Shown here: positions 1-8,626 of the stretch, one piece after another
Layout of the letters: each line of letters opens with the position of its first letter
How positions within the stretch are numbered: position 1 is the stretch's first letter
Origin: JBBDSH01 sp040905045
GTDB lineage: Bacteria > Pseudomonadota > Gammaproteobacteria > Eutrophobiales > Eutrophobiaceae
Reading direction: 5' to 3'
Assembly (NCBI GenBank): GCA_040905045.1
Contig: JBBDSH010000064.1
Location: 1-30,171, forward strand
DNA: 30,171 nt
The notes under the pieces: model-generated
Databases searched by the model: none
Told to the model about the DNA's origin: nothing
The model's input: only the letters and a program-made list of their open reading frames with translations
Position numbers and translations under genes: made by a program

Positions 1-250
1 GCCGTCATGCCGGAGGCGCGTTGTCCGGCCCCGGAGCCGTCATGCCGGAGGCGCGCTGTCCAGCGCCATCCGGTATCCATTCAATTGTAAACTTGATCCG
101 GGGATGTATTCACAACGAGTCCCGCAGAGCAATCTCGGGGTACTGCCGGTCTCATTAATATGTAAGCCCAATAAAATTTGCTTAAGATCCTGCCATATCA
201 GACAGGAGCACGCGGGAAAAACCCCTGGTGGGTATGGCGTTGGGCAGGTT
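1..250. repeat. Short tandem direct repeat at the window edge, then gene-free spacer
   Basis: A unit beginning GCCGTCATGCCGGAGGCGCG occurs at 1-20 and again at 36-55, each followed by a similar TGTCC extension, giving a period of 35 bases. The array is cut by the window edge, so copy number is unknown. From about 70 to 250 I see no gene and no convincing terminator for the operon ending at 251. A weak stem near 215-235 is too short to call. Confidence 0.55.
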
Positions 251-3200
251 CTATTTGGCGGGGACGCAGGGCCAGGGCGAGTCGCGCAGCCAGTCATCCA
301 GTTCCGCCGCAGGCTTCGGCCTGAACAGGTAGTAGCCTTGCGCGTGATCGCAATGATAGTTTTTCAGCAGTTGCAGGGAGTCTTCGTCTTCCACGCCCTC
401 GGCAGTGACCATAAGCTTGAGGTTATGGGCCAGATCGATGGTGGATTTGACGATACCCTTGTTGCGTGCATCCTGAATCCCGATAACAAATGTCTTGTCG
501 ATTTTCATCCGGTTGACGGGCAGGTCCTTGAGATAGGTGAGCGAGGACTGACCGGTTCCGAAATCATCGATGCTGATTTGAACCCCGGCGTCATGTAATT
601 CCGTCAGTACCTGCCCGGCCAGTTTGGGATCCACCATGATGGCTGTCTCCGTGATCTCCAGGATCAGTTTTTCCAGTGGGAATTTGTGTTCCTGCGTCAG
701 TGCCAGGATTTCCCCGACCAGTTGCCGGTTATGAAGATTGGAGGCGGACAGATTCACGGCCAGTTCCAGGTCGAACCCCTCCCGGGACCAGGCAATAATC
801 TGTTCCAGTGCGTTTCTCAGTACCCACGAGGTAAGCAGGTTGATCAGGCCGGTATGTTCCGAATAGGGAATGAAGCGATCGGGATAGATAAGTCCGTGCT
901 CGGGGTGCTGCCAGCGAACCAATGCTTCTACGCCAATCGTCCTGTTTGACCGCAGGTCAACCAGGGGTTGGTAATGCAGAACCAGTTCGTTTTCGTCGAT
1001 GGCCCTGCGTAATTCCCCGATCAGTGCCAGCCGGTGGGGATCGTAATCATCAATATCGGAGCTGTAAAAGACATATTGCTGGTGTGTTTCTTTGGCGTGT
1101 CGCAGGGCTACATCTGCTCTTTGCCACAGAATATCGGCACTGGTGCCGTGATCGGGAAACAGAGCAACACCGAGGGTGGCCTCGATATTGACCGGTAGTT
1201 CAGCCACGGTGAAGGCGGGCAGCAGGGCCTCAACCAGTTTATGGATAACCAGGTTTATATGGTTCTTGTCGGCGAGATGCGGCAACAGTATGGCGAAATC
1301 ATCGCCGCCGAGGCAGGCGACAATGTCGGACTCCCAGACCGTATCCTGAAGCCGGCGTGCAAACTGCTTTAACAGTTCATCACCGTTTTTGTGCCCCAGG
1401 GTATCATTGATATCACGGAAATCGTTGATATTCACCAGCAATATGGCGAACGGGTTCTTCCTTTTATCCGCCAGCTCAGTGACTCTCGCCAGCTCGATAT
1501 ACATGGCGATACGGTTATACAAGCCGGTAATGGGCTCATGATAGGCCAGGTAATTCAGTTGCTCCTCGTTGCGGATGAACTGCATGGCAAAGGAAAGGTC
1601 GCCGGCCAGTTCCTTCAGCAATACCATTTCGTCTTCGTCGAAAAAATCCGGTTCTGAAGAATACAGGGTCAGCAGGCCCGACGATTCCTCATTAATGTTC
1701 AGGGGGAAGGCGGCTGCCGAACGCGCGCCATACTCCAGTACTACGTCCGTGAGCGGGAAATCGACCGCTTGTCCCGATCGAAGATTGTTGCACACGACGG
1801 ATTCGGCGTGTTCCAGAAACCGTTTTATGGTCTGTATTTCCTTTTTCCGCTCAAGCTTTTTCTGGATGGCTTTCGTGCCGCCGAGACCGCGTATGCCGTC
1901 TACCGTCAGGGCGTCGACTTTATTTTTCGCTTTATCCAGAAAACCGATCCAGGCCATTTGCAGTTGGCCCTGATCTATGGCGATCCGGCAGGTTTTCCGG
2001 AACAGCTCCCCGCGGTCGCGAGTATGGACGATGGTTGTGTTGATGCCGCTGAGAACGGCATGGATCCGGTTCAGGCGCTTGATGTTTTCCTGTTGTATAT
2101 TCCGCTCCATGAACAGCGCGATCTGGCCGTCGATGGCGGTCAGCATTTCCAGGATGCCCGGTTCTTCCATCATAATCTCGCGGCTGTAAAAGGTCATGAC
2201 TCCCCAGACCCGGTTCCGGAGTACGATGGGGAAAGCGGCGGCGGCGTGCAGGCCGGCGGACCGGTACACTTCCACCAGTTCGAACGGAGTCCGGTATTTC
2301 TCTATTTCATCCAGCATATCCGGCAGCCATCGGGGTTCGGCGCTGTCCCAGACTTCGCCGGACAGGCCGCTGTGCCTGGGAATGGTCAGGGTGCGGGCTT
2401 CTTCAATGGATACGGCAGGTTCCGGAACAGCCTCGGAATGCCAGGCATAGGCGCAACGCAATTCATCCCGATCATCATCCACCTCCCACAAAAGACCGAT
2501 ATCGAATCCCATATGGCCGGCGATGGTTGCCATCAGTTCCGGAATGGCCTCTTCAAACGTCATTGCCCGGGACAGGATACGGGAGACGTCGTACTGGGTT
2601 TCCAGCCTCGACTGAACACGAGTACGGCGCGCTACTTCCTGCTCCAGCTGGCCGGAATGAAAACGGATCTTGGTATACAGGGAACCGTTTTCATAGACGC
2701 GGCCGGTCTGCGCACAGAGGATGCTCAGCAGCTGTTCGTCCTCGTCGTTGAATCCTTCCTCATTATTCTTGTTGGTCAGACACAGCCAGCCGTAGGTCTT
2801 GGTAAGAGAAGTGATAGGGGCGGCGATCAGATTGCGGCATTTCGGATAACCGTCGGGCAGTCCCGTCTCCAGGGAGCCGTCGATATCTTCATGCCGTCGA
2901 ATGCTGTTTTTAAGCATGACTTCACCAAGTATGCCCCGGACCGGGGTATCGACATTCAGGCCGATTGAGTGTTCCGCGTTTATACCGCTGGTGGTGAAGT
3001 AATGCACTTTTCCATTGTGGTTGTCCCTGATGGCCAGGGCCGCGTATTCGGCCCCGATGAGTTCGCGCGCGCCGTGACACACCTGATTAAGCAGCTGATG
3101 CGGGTTTCGTTCCGAAGCCAGTTGCAGATTGAGTTCCACCAGTGCGGCCAGCCGCTGATTGAGCCGGCCGACTTCTCCCGTCCTTCGGTAAAGCTTGTCG

Positions 3201-3631
3201 GTGACCAGACGCAGATGTTCATCACTGAAGGAAGCAATGTTTTCTTTCGAGGGGGAAGCCGCCGGTTCTTCCAGTGCTTCCCTGATATGCCTGAGAATCG
3301 TTTCAGGTTCGCAGGGTTTCTCCAGCACCCGGGAAATGCCGGCAGCAGCGGCCAGGTCTTTGGCTTCGTCCTCAAGATAATGGGCGGTATAGAAAATGAT
3401 CCGGGTGGCGGCGATCTCCGGCTCCTGACGCAGGCGGCGGACGAAATCGTAGCCGTCAATCACGGGCATCAGGATGTCGCAGATCACCAGGTCGGGCTTG
3501 TGCTCCCGGACCATGTCCAGGGCCTCCCGGCCGTCTTCGGCTTCTGTTACCTGGTATCCTTTGTAACCCAGCAGATTGACCAGGTATTCCCGGTTGTCCC
3601 GGTTGTCGTCGACAATGAGAAGGTGTTCCAC
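251..3631 (-). CDS. Response regulator with three GAF-like regions, GGDEF and EAL domains (probable c-di-GMP phosphodiesterase)
   Basis: Cytoplasmic 1126-residue output protein of the operon. An N-terminal receiver (about 1-118) keeps the acidic pair D8/D9, phospho-acceptor D52, T82 and K105. Three GAF-like regions follow (about 160-330, 345-510, 520-680), then GGDEF (692-860) and EAL (864-1126). The GGDEF signature is GGDDF (775-779), and the usual metal-binding Asp of the LDxD strand is Asn (VNIN), so cyclase activity is doubtful. The EAL domain keeps EAL (902-904), the NLS, EITET, DDFGTG, K and EGVE motifs, so c-di-GMP hydrolysis is likely. Its start is GTG, directly after the TAA of the upstream gene, with AAGGAAA about 7 bases before it, which suggests translational coupling. 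The stop is TAG. Domain calls are firm. The direction of c-di-GMP change is inference. Confidence 0.93.
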   Translation of the reverse strand: MEHLLIVDDNRDNREYLVNLLGYKGYQVTEAEDGREALDMVREHKPDLVICDILMPVIDGYDFVRRLRQEPEIAATRIIFYTAHYLEDEAKDLAAAAGISRVLEKPCEPETILRHIREALEEPAASPSKENIASFSDEHLRLVTDKLYRRTGEVGRLNQRLAALVELNLQLASERNPHQLLNQVCHGARELIGAEYAALAIRDNHNGKVHYFTTSGINAEHSIGLNVDTPVRGILGEVMLKNSIRRHEDIDGSLETGLPDGYPKCRNLIAAPITSLTKTYGWLCLTNKNNEEGFNDEDEQLLSILCAQTGRVYENGSLYTKIRFHSGQLEQEVARRTRVQSRLETQYDVSRILSRAMTFEEAIPELMATIAGHMGFDIGLLWEVDDDRDELRCAYAWHSEAVPEPAVSIEEARTLTIPRHSGLSGEVWDSAEPRWLPDMLDEIEKYRTPFELVEVYRSAGLHAAAAFPIVLRNRVWGVMTFYSREIMMEEPGILEMLTAIDGQIALFMERNIQQENIKRLNRIHAVLSGINTTIVHTRDRGELFRKTCRIAIDQGQLQMAWIGFLDKAKNKVDALTVDGIRGLGGTKAIQKKLERKKEIQTIKRFLEHAESVVCNNLRSGQAVDFPLTDVVLEYGARSAAAFPLNINEESSGLLTLYSSEPDFFDEDEMVLLKELAGDLSFAMQFIRNEEQLNYLAYHEPITGLYNRIAMYIELARVTELADKRKNPFAILLVNINDFRDINDTLGHKNGDELLKQFARRLQDTVWESDIVACLGGDDFAILLPHLADKNHINLVIHKLVEALLPAFTVAELPVNIEATLGVALFPDHGTSADILWQRADVALRHAKETHQQYVFYSSDIDDYDPHRLALIGELRRAIDENELVLHYQPLVDLRSNRTIGVEALVRWQHPEHGLIYPDRFIPYSEHTGLINLLTSWVLRNALEQIIAWSREGFDLELAVNLSASNLHNRQLVGEILALTQEHKFPLEKLILEITETAIMVDPKLAGQVLTELHDAGVQISIDDFGTGQSSLTYLKDLPVNRMKIDKTFVIGIQDARNKGIVKSTIDLAHNLKLMVTAEGVEDEDSLQLLKNYHCDHAQGYYLFRPKPAAELDDWLRDSPWPCVPAK

Positions 3632-4447
3632 TTATGGTTTCCTTTCCGGTAGACAGGCCTCGATTTCCTGCAGCAGTACCTCCGGATCAATCGGCCGGAA
3701 CAGGAAGCGTGCCGCGCCCGCGGCGAGACCCTCGGCGCGGGCCCTGCCGGATATGGCCGTGGAGGTAATCAGCATTACCGGTATGTTATTTAACTGCTCG
3801 TCGGCTTTAATAATCCGGACCAGGTCGTAGCCGCTGCCTTCGGCCATGCCGACGTCGGACAGGATAAAGTCCGGCCGCTGCCGGGTTGCCTGATTCAATG
3901 CGTCGTACATTCCGGTTGCCGTATCCACCGTGTAGCCGGAGTTGCCCAGCAGGCTTATGGCCAGATCCAGGTTCATCTGCAGATTATCAACAACCAGAAT
4001 ACGGCCTTTCTCCGTCCCGGTCGTGTTGTCTTTCTTCCCGGAATACGGACCGGGGGCATGGCCCTGCCGGGAGCGCAGATTGATGGGCAAGTGGATTTCA
4101 ATCTGTTTCGCAAACAGTTCCGGTAATATGGGCTTGGCGATGTAGGAATCAAAGCCGGCCGCGAGAATCTTTTCCCGATCACCTACCATGGCATAGGCGG
4201 TAACGGCAATAAGCGGGATGGCGTTCAGCTCCGGTTCGTCCTTGAGGGCGGCGGCAATCTCGTAACCGTTCAGGCCGGGAAGCTGAATGTCGCAGATAAT
4301 CAGGTCCGGTTTCAGTTCCCGGACCGCCCTCAGGCCGGCCTCACCGTTTTCCGCCGGGGTGATGCGGTAATCGTGCATCTCCAGGATATAGCGCATCAAT
4401 TCCAGGTTATCCGGATTGTCTTCGATGATGAGTATATGGGCGGGCAT
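3632..4447 (-). CDS. Tandem two-receiver response regulator without output domain
   Basis: A 271-residue protein made of two receiver domains joined by a polar linker (about 121-147). Receiver 1 (1-118) is canonical: E9/D10, phospho-acceptor D53, T83 and K105 in IAKP. Receiver 2 (148-268) keeps D198 but has DN (D154, N155) in place of the acidic pair, and Arg (R251, FRP) in place of the conserved Lys, so it is probably altered or poorly phosphorylated. With no DNA-binding or enzymatic domain it fits an intermediate or phosphate sink between the upstream kinase and the downstream GGDEF-EAL protein. It starts at ATG 3 bases after the kinase stop and abuts the next gene with no gap, so all three are one operon. 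No Hpt domain is visible. Confidence 0.93.
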   Translation of the reverse strand: MPAHILIIEDNPDNLELMRYILEMHDYRITPAENGEAGLRAVRELKPDLIICDIQLPGLNGYEIAAALKDEPELNAIPLIAVTAYAMVGDREKILAAGFDSYIAKPILPELFAKQIEIHLPINLRSRQGHAPGPYSGKKDNTTGTEKGRILVVDNLQMNLDLAISLLGNSGYTVDTATGMYDALNQATRQRPDFILSDVGMAEGSGYDLVRIIKADEQLNNIPVMLITSTAISGRARAEGLAAGAARFLFRPIDPEVLLQEIEACLPERKP

Positions 4448-4450
4448 CGG

Positions 4451-6292
4451 TTACTTGCCCTCCAGAATCAGGGTGAAGGTGCTGCCCTTGCCGTATTCGC
4501 TCTCCATTTCGATGCGGCCGCTCAGGTATCCCGCCAGTTTCCGGCTCAGGTAAAGACCCAGGCCGGTGCCTTCTCCCGACACGGAATGCTCATTGTGTAT
4601 CTGGCTGAAGGCAACAAACAGCTTTCCCTGATCCTCGTTGCGAATACCGATGCCGCTGTCCCGGACACTGATTTTAATACCCGGTATTTTTCGTTTCCGG
4701 GTTCGTTTCGCCGTGACAGCGACGTCCCCCGAGTCGGTGAATTTGATGGCGTTGCCGAGCAGATTCATGAGGATCTGGCTCAGGGCGCGTCGGTCCGTTT
4801 TCATTGTAAGCGCATCACCGGGCAGCTTGATGGAGAGCTCCAGCCCTTTTTTATCCGCCTGGGGCTGCAGTCCGTCGACGGTCTCTTTGATGACATCGCG
4901 GCAGTCGATATTCTCGAAATACAGTTCCGTTTTGCCCGACTCGATCTTGGCCAGATCCAGGAGCTCGTTGATCAGTGACAACAGGTGGCGGGCACTGGTG
5001 CGCACCGTTTCCAGTTGTTTCTTCTGATCTTCGTTCAGGGGCCCCGGAAGCTGCATCAACAGGGTGCCGGTAAACCCCAGGATGGCGTTCAGTGGCGTGC
5101 GCAGTTCGTGGCTCATGCCGGCAAGGAAATGATCCTTGGCCTTGTTGGCGGCGACCAGTTCCATGTTTTTATCCTGCAGGGCCTGTTCGAAGCGTTTGCG
5201 TTCCGTTATGTCGCGGATGGTACCGGAGACCAGCATGCCTTCTTCCGTATCCAGGGGGCTGAGGCTGATCTCGACGGGAAACTCGGTGCCGTCCCGGCGC
5301 AGGCCGTAGAGTTCCAGCCCGACACCCATGGGCCGGAAATTGGGGTTCTTGAAAAAACGTTTCCTGTGCCCGGGGTGATGCTGCCGGAATCGTTCCGGGA
5401 TCAGGGTCTCTACCGGGAGGCCAAGCAACGCCTCCCGCTCATAACCGAACAGTTTTTCCGTCTGTGAATTGATCAGTGCAATTTTGCCGTCCTGGCTGAC
5501 GATCACCATGGCATCCGGCGCCGACTCCAGCAGATCCCGGAATTTTTGTTCGGCCTTCTTGCGTTCACTGATATCCCGGATAGCGCTCATGACCAGCGTG
5601 CCGGATTCCGTATCCAGCGGGCTGAGGCTGATCTCGACGGGGAACTCGGTGCCATCCCGGCGCAGGCCGTACAGTTCCAGGCCGACGCCCATGGCCCGGA
5701 CCCGCGGCTGTGACATATAGCCGGAACGGTGCCGGATATGCTCGTCCTGCAGTCTTTTCGGGAGCAGTATTTCTATGGGGCGACCGATCAGTTTTCCCTT
5801 TTTGTAACCGAACATCTTCTCCGCATGACCGTTGGCCAGGATGATGCGGCCGGTGGCATTGACCATGACAATGCCATCCGGGGTGGACTCAAGGGGATCG
5901 CCGAACCGGTTTGACGCCATCCTGGCGTCTCTCCGCGTCTTGAGATCGGTAATATCCATCTCATTGGCAATGATGCATTCACTGTCATCATCGTCGTTGC
6001 GGATTACCCTGGCGGAAATACCGGCGAAAAGGAAAGAACCGTCTTTCCTTCGGCGGATAGCTTCATAGGTAGTGCTGCCTTTACTGAGAACCTCACGAAG
6101 AATGCGCTCTTCTTCCTCATGCCGGTCCGGGGGAACAATTAAATCATACAGGGAATAGCCTTCGGCCTCGCCGGAAGCATAACCGAAGACGCTTGCGGCA
6201 CCGCCGGACCACTTGAGAACCTTGCCGGAGGGATCGGTAACGATAAGGGCGCCGGGGGATTCACGCAGCAGGATATCGGTGGTGTCAGCCAT
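4451..6292 (-). CDS. Soluble hybrid-free sensor histidine kinase with three PAS domains
   Basis: First gene of the signalling operon, with no membrane segment, so it should sense a cytoplasmic signal. From the ATG at 6292 it has 613 residues: three PAS domains, then HisKA with the H-box SHELRTPLNA (His about residue 395), then a HATPase domain with the N-box NLLGNAIKF, G1 DSGIGI and G2 GEGTGLGL. PAS 2 and PAS 3 share an almost identical stretch of about 28 residues, reflected in a DNA repeat listed separately. A GTG at 6400 would add 36 residues unlike a PAS domain and has no visible ribosome site. I prefer the ATG, although AAAGGAA lies about 15 bases upstream, rather far. Likely partners are the two downstream receiver proteins. 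Confidence 0.9.
   Translation of the reverse strand: MADTTDILLRESPGALIVTDPSGKVLKWSGGAASVFGYASGEAEGYSLYDLIVPPDRHEEEERILREVLSKGSTTYEAIRRRKDGSFLFAGISARVIRNDDDDSECIIANEMDITDLKTRRDARMASNRFGDPLESTPDGIVMVNATGRIILANGHAEKMFGYKKGKLIGRPIEILLPKRLQDEHIRHRSGYMSQPRVRAMGVGLELYGLRRDGTEFPVEISLSPLDTESGTLVMSAIRDISERKKAEQKFRDLLESAPDAMVIVSQDGKIALINSQTEKLFGYEREALLGLPVETLIPERFRQHHPGHRKRFFKNPNFRPMGVGLELYGLRRDGTEFPVEISLSPLDTEEGMLVSGTIRDITERKRFEQALQDKNMELVAANKAKDHFLAGMSHELRTPLNAILGFTGTLLMQLPGPLNEDQKKQLETVRTSARHLLSLINELLDLAKIESGKTELYFENIDCRDVIKETVDGLQPQADKKGLELSIKLPGDALTMKTDRRALSQILMNLLGNAIKFTDSGDVAVTAKRTRKRKIPGIKISVRDSGIGIRNEDQGKLFVAFSQIHNEHSVSGEGTGLGLYLSRKLAGYLSGRIEMESEYGKGSTFTLILEGK
5243..5702. repeat. Intragenic direct repeat inside the PAS histidine kinase
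   Basis: About 97 bases at 5243-5339 recur at 5606-5702 with only a few mismatches. The offset is 363 bases, exactly 121 codons, so the repeat is in frame and corresponds to the C-terminal halves of PAS 2 and PAS 3. The flanking PAS sequence is much less alike, which suggests recent gene conversion or strong constraint on this segment. Confidence 0.85.
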
Positions 6293-6507
6293 ATAGCGTG
6301 GATCGGTTCCTTTCAGGTTACCAAGTGTCGGTACATCCCTGATGCTGCTTGAGAGAATAGCCGGGACAATCAGGTGACACCGGCCGGCAGTTGTTGCCAC
6401 GGGTTACTACACTAATTGGACAGTTCCGCCGGGCTATTGTTTTTATTCTTTCGGTTAGAAAGTGAAGACAGACCAGGAAATGCCCCTAACTGTTTCATAT
6501 CACTGAA

Positions 6508-6513
6508 ATTATA
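6508..6513 (-). promoter_or_regulatory. Candidate -10 element for the kinase operon
   Basis: TATAAT reads on the minus strand about 216 bases upstream of the preferred kinase start. The matching -35 hexamer (about ATACCT) is poor, which would fit an activator-dependent promoter. The rest of 6293-6507 holds no gene that I can support. Confidence 0.4.
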
Positions 6514-6545
6514 GTTGACTTCTATACTCAGGTATCTGATGGAAA

Positions 6546-6561
6546 TGTGAACTGTGTCACA
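6546..6561. promoter_or_regulatory. CRP/Vfr-type binding site upstream of the signalling operon
   Basis: TGTGA-N6-TCACA is a perfect symmetric match to the CRP-family core consensus. Its centre is about 52 bases upstream of the start site predicted from the TATAAT at 6508-6513. That is not a canonical class I or II distance, so either the promoter call or the site is imperfect. It lies in the only intergenic region upstream of the kinase operon. The assignment is from sequence match alone. Confidence 0.5.
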
Positions 6562-6637
6562 GTTTGTGAAGAATATGGACAGGTTACCAAATACCCCTTT
6601 TGGGGGATGGCAGGTAACCGCTCCGGTGAGGAGCCAT

Positions 6638-6671
6638 AAAAAAAGACGGCGCCTTCCGGCGCCGTCTTTTT
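6638..6671. terminator. Bidirectional Rho-independent terminator
   Basis: A perfect 9-bp stem, GACGGCGCC (6645-6653) with GGCGCCGTC (6658-6666), has a TTCC loop. It is flanked by seven A on the left and five T on the right, so it works on both strands. On the minus strand it lies 20 bases after the heat-shock gene stop and is followed by seven U. Confidence 0.93.
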
Positions 6672-6691
6672 GCCATGTCACTGTTACGTCG

Positions 6692-7132
6692 TTACGCTGC
6701 GACCTGGATCCTGCGCGGCTGGGCCTTGGCTTGTTTCTGGATGCGGATCTCCAGAACGCCGTTATGGTCCCTGGCTTCCACTGACTCGGTATCCACCGTG
6801 TCCGGCAGGATAAAGCGGCGGTAGAAGCGGCCGCGGCCGCGTTCGCTGCGGACGTGGTTGGGTTGCTCGTCGCTGTCGGAGATCAGCCTGGTGCGTTCGC
6901 CGGATATGGTCAGAACACCGTTATCCAGCGTGATCTCCACCGCGTTGGGATCCACGCCCGGCAGATCCACGTACAGTTCGAAACGGTCGCCGTATTCGGC
7001 CACGTCCGTGGCCGGGATCCAGTCTGCAGTGACGCCGCTGCTGTCACTGGTGGACCAGGTGTTGAACACACGGTTCAGTTCATCCTGCAACTGGGCCACG
7101 GGATTCCAGTTTTCATAAGGTACCATTGCCAT
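6692..7132 (-). CDS. Small heat-shock protein, Hsp20 / alpha-crystallin family
   Basis: ATP-independent cytoplasmic holdase, 146 residues, a normal length for bacterial IbpA-like proteins. The alpha-crystallin domain spans about 41-133, with the typical VDLPGVDPNAVEITLDNGVL and GVLEIRI stretches. The C-terminal tail carries an I-x-V motif (I142, V144) of the kind that drives oligomer assembly. I chose the ATG at 7132 because AGGAGGTG sits 7 bases upstream. A longer frame to 7360 would run through the promoter and repeats and is rejected. Heat regulation is supported by the sigma-32 promoter at 7192-7219. The gene is monocistronic with its own terminator. Confidence 0.95.
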   Translation of the reverse strand: MAMVPYENWNPVAQLQDELNRVFNTWSTSDSSGVTADWIPATDVAEYGDRFELYVDLPGVDPNAVEITLDNGVLTISGERTRLISDSDEQPNHVRSERGRGRFYRRFILPDTVDTESVEARDHNGVLEIRIQKQAKAQPRRIQVAA

Positions 7133-7191
7133 GACAATCACCTCCTCGTTATCGGTCATATAGGATGACTGCTTTTGCCTTTTGCAATGGA

Positions 7192-7219
7192 ATATGGGGA
7201 GGTTCGCCGGAATTTCAAG
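7192..7219 (-). promoter_or_regulatory. Sigma-32 (heat-shock) promoter of the Hsp20 gene
   Basis: On the minus strand CTTGAAA (7219-7213), a 13-base spacer and CCCCATAT (7199-7192) match the RpoH consensus almost exactly. The -10 element ends about 60 bases upstream of the ATG at 7132. Confidence 0.88.
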
Positions 7220-7450
7220 GGGGATAACCCGTGTCACAGGAGCGGCGCCTGTCGCGAATTGTTCGGCCCGGGGGCGGCCCCACAACAATGGTTTAACCCG
7301 GGGATAAACCCTGCTTGTAGGAGCGGCGACCTCGCCGCGATTGGTGCCGGATTCAACCACTGGGCTTCCCTGTTCGGCGCGGGGTCGCGCCTCCTACGGC
7401 CAGGGTTCTACCCCGGAGCGAATCCCTGGTTGCAGAAACGGCGCCTTCGA
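7220..7450. repeat. REP-like palindromic repeat cluster
   Basis: Three direct copies of a unit of about 40 bases begin near 7220, 7290 and 7403. Each has a GGGATAAACCCTG-like half followed by a GTAGGAGCGGCGACC-like half. The core palindrome is clearest at 7315-7342 (GTAGGAGCGGCG / CGCCGCGA) and is inverted at 7373-7397. The rightmost copy is degenerate. The form resembles Pseudomonas-type REP sequences. The cluster fills the gap between purK (ends 7487) and the heat-shock promoter; no gene is visible in 7133-7486. Confidence 0.7.
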
Positions 7451-7486
7451 TTTCTTGTAGCTTGTGGCTCGTAGCTTGTTGCTGCC

Positions 7487-8626
7487 TTAATCCTGCCGGC
7501 GGCGGTTGTCGGACTCCCGTTTGTAGTGTGCCAGTGCCTCGTCCAGCATACGGCGATGCTCTTCGTCCAGCAGCGGTCGCAGGCGCGCGGTTACATCGCG
7601 CAGTTCCGCCATGGAGGCGGCGTTGATGTTGATATGGCCCAGCTTGCGGCCGGGGCGGGGTTCCTTGCCGTACCAGTGGCACTGGATCTCCGGTATGGCC
7701 AGCCACTGCGGGACGAAGTCACAGCCGATGAGGTTCAGCATCAGGGTCGGCCGGAAATACTCCGTTTCCGGCAACGGCAGATCCAGAAGCGCGCGCAGGT
7801 GTAGGGCGAACTGATCGTGTTCCGTGCCCAGCTGGCTCCAGTGGCCGGAATTGTGCACGCGCGGCGCCAGTTCATTGACCAGCAGCCGGCCATCCTCCTC
7901 GAAACATTCCATGGCCATAACGCCGGTGTAATCCAGTTCATCCATGATCCGGCCCAGCAGGGTTTCGGCCTGCCGTTGCAGAAACGGATTGCTGTCCTCG
8001 CCGGCGATGCTGTAGCGGAGTATGCCGTCGTGGTGGACGTTCTCGGCCAGCGGCAGGTAGCGTGTATTACCGTTATCACCGCGCACGCCGACCAGGGAGA
8101 CTTCACGATCGAAGCGGATCAGGGACTCGGCGATCATGGCGCCGAAAGATTCGGCGGGTAATGTATCGGGATTGTCCCCGGGCAGGCGCCACTGGCCGCG
8201 GCCGTCGTAGCCGCCTCGGGTAACCTTGATGATCATATGTTCGCCCAGGGCCTTGAGTGCCGGTTCGATATCGTCCGGAGAGGACAGCAGGCACCAGGAC
8301 GCGGTGGGGATTTCCAGCCGGTCCAGTAATTGCTTCTCCCGCTCCCGATCAGCCAGATCAAGAAACGCCTGCCGGTTCATCCACGCCGGCGCGGCGCGCA
8401 GCGTCTCGACCAGTTCCGATTCGGGCAGGTGTTCCTTTTCCGCCGTGATCAAGGGGTAGGTTTCCAGCAGGCCGGCGGCCGTTACCGGCAGCCGCATAGG
8501 GGAAGTCCCCGGCAGGAGTTCTTCGCTCTCGGTATCGAGACGATCCACCCGCAGGCCGAGGCGGGCGCCGGCCGCCGCCATCATCAGTCCGAGCTGGCCG
8601 TGGCCCAGTACGAGAACCGGTTTCAT
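7487..8626 (-). CDS. purK: N5-carboxyaminoimidazole ribonucleotide synthase
   Basis: ATP-grasp ligase that carboxylates AIR with bicarbonate and ATP to N5-CAIR in purine synthesis. The product passes to PurE. The 379 residues match the family length. The N-terminal GHGQLGLM is the usual PurK opening, and the central ATP-grasp segment has KVTRGGYDGRGQW and later MECFEEDGRLLVNELAPRVHNSGHW, the metal and ATP-binding core. The ATG overlaps the purE TGA as ATGA, so the two are translationally coupled. No terminator is obvious after the stop; a REP cluster follows. Confidence 0.97.
   Translation of the reverse strand: MKPVLVLGHGQLGLMMAAAGARLGLRVDRLDTESEELLPGTSPMRLPVTAAGLLETYPLITAEKEHLPESELVETLRAAPAWMNRQAFLDLADREREKQLLDRLEIPTASWCLLSSPDDIEPALKALGEHMIIKVTRGGYDGRGQWRLPGDNPDTLPAESFGAMIAESLIRFDREVSLVGVRGDNGNTRYLPLAENVHHDGILRYSIAGEDSNPFLQRQAETLLGRIMDELDYTGVMAMECFEEDGRLLVNELAPRVHNSGHWSQLGTEHDQFALHLRALLDLPLPETEYFRPTLMLNLIGCDFVPQWLAIPEIQCHWYGKEPRPGRKLGHININAASMAELRDVTARLRPLLDEEHRRMLDEALAHYKRESDNRRRQD

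Noticed and set aside
1..56. CRISPR array at the window edge
   Set aside because: Only two repeat copies with a very short interval are seen, and the spacer-like part is itself similar between them; no cas gene is present.
1769..2968. A plus-strand frame of about 400 codons opposite the GAF region of the GGDEF-EAL protein
   Set aside because: Antisense shadow without a start signal or domain.
6412..6681. A minus-strand frame of 89 codons between the kinase and heat-shock genes
   Set aside because: It runs through a strong bidirectional terminator and the candidate promoter; the translation has no family features.
7133..7360. N-terminal extension of the Hsp20 protein
   Set aside because: It would be encoded by the sigma-32 promoter and REP repeats, whereas a consensus ribosome site marks the internal ATG at 7132.
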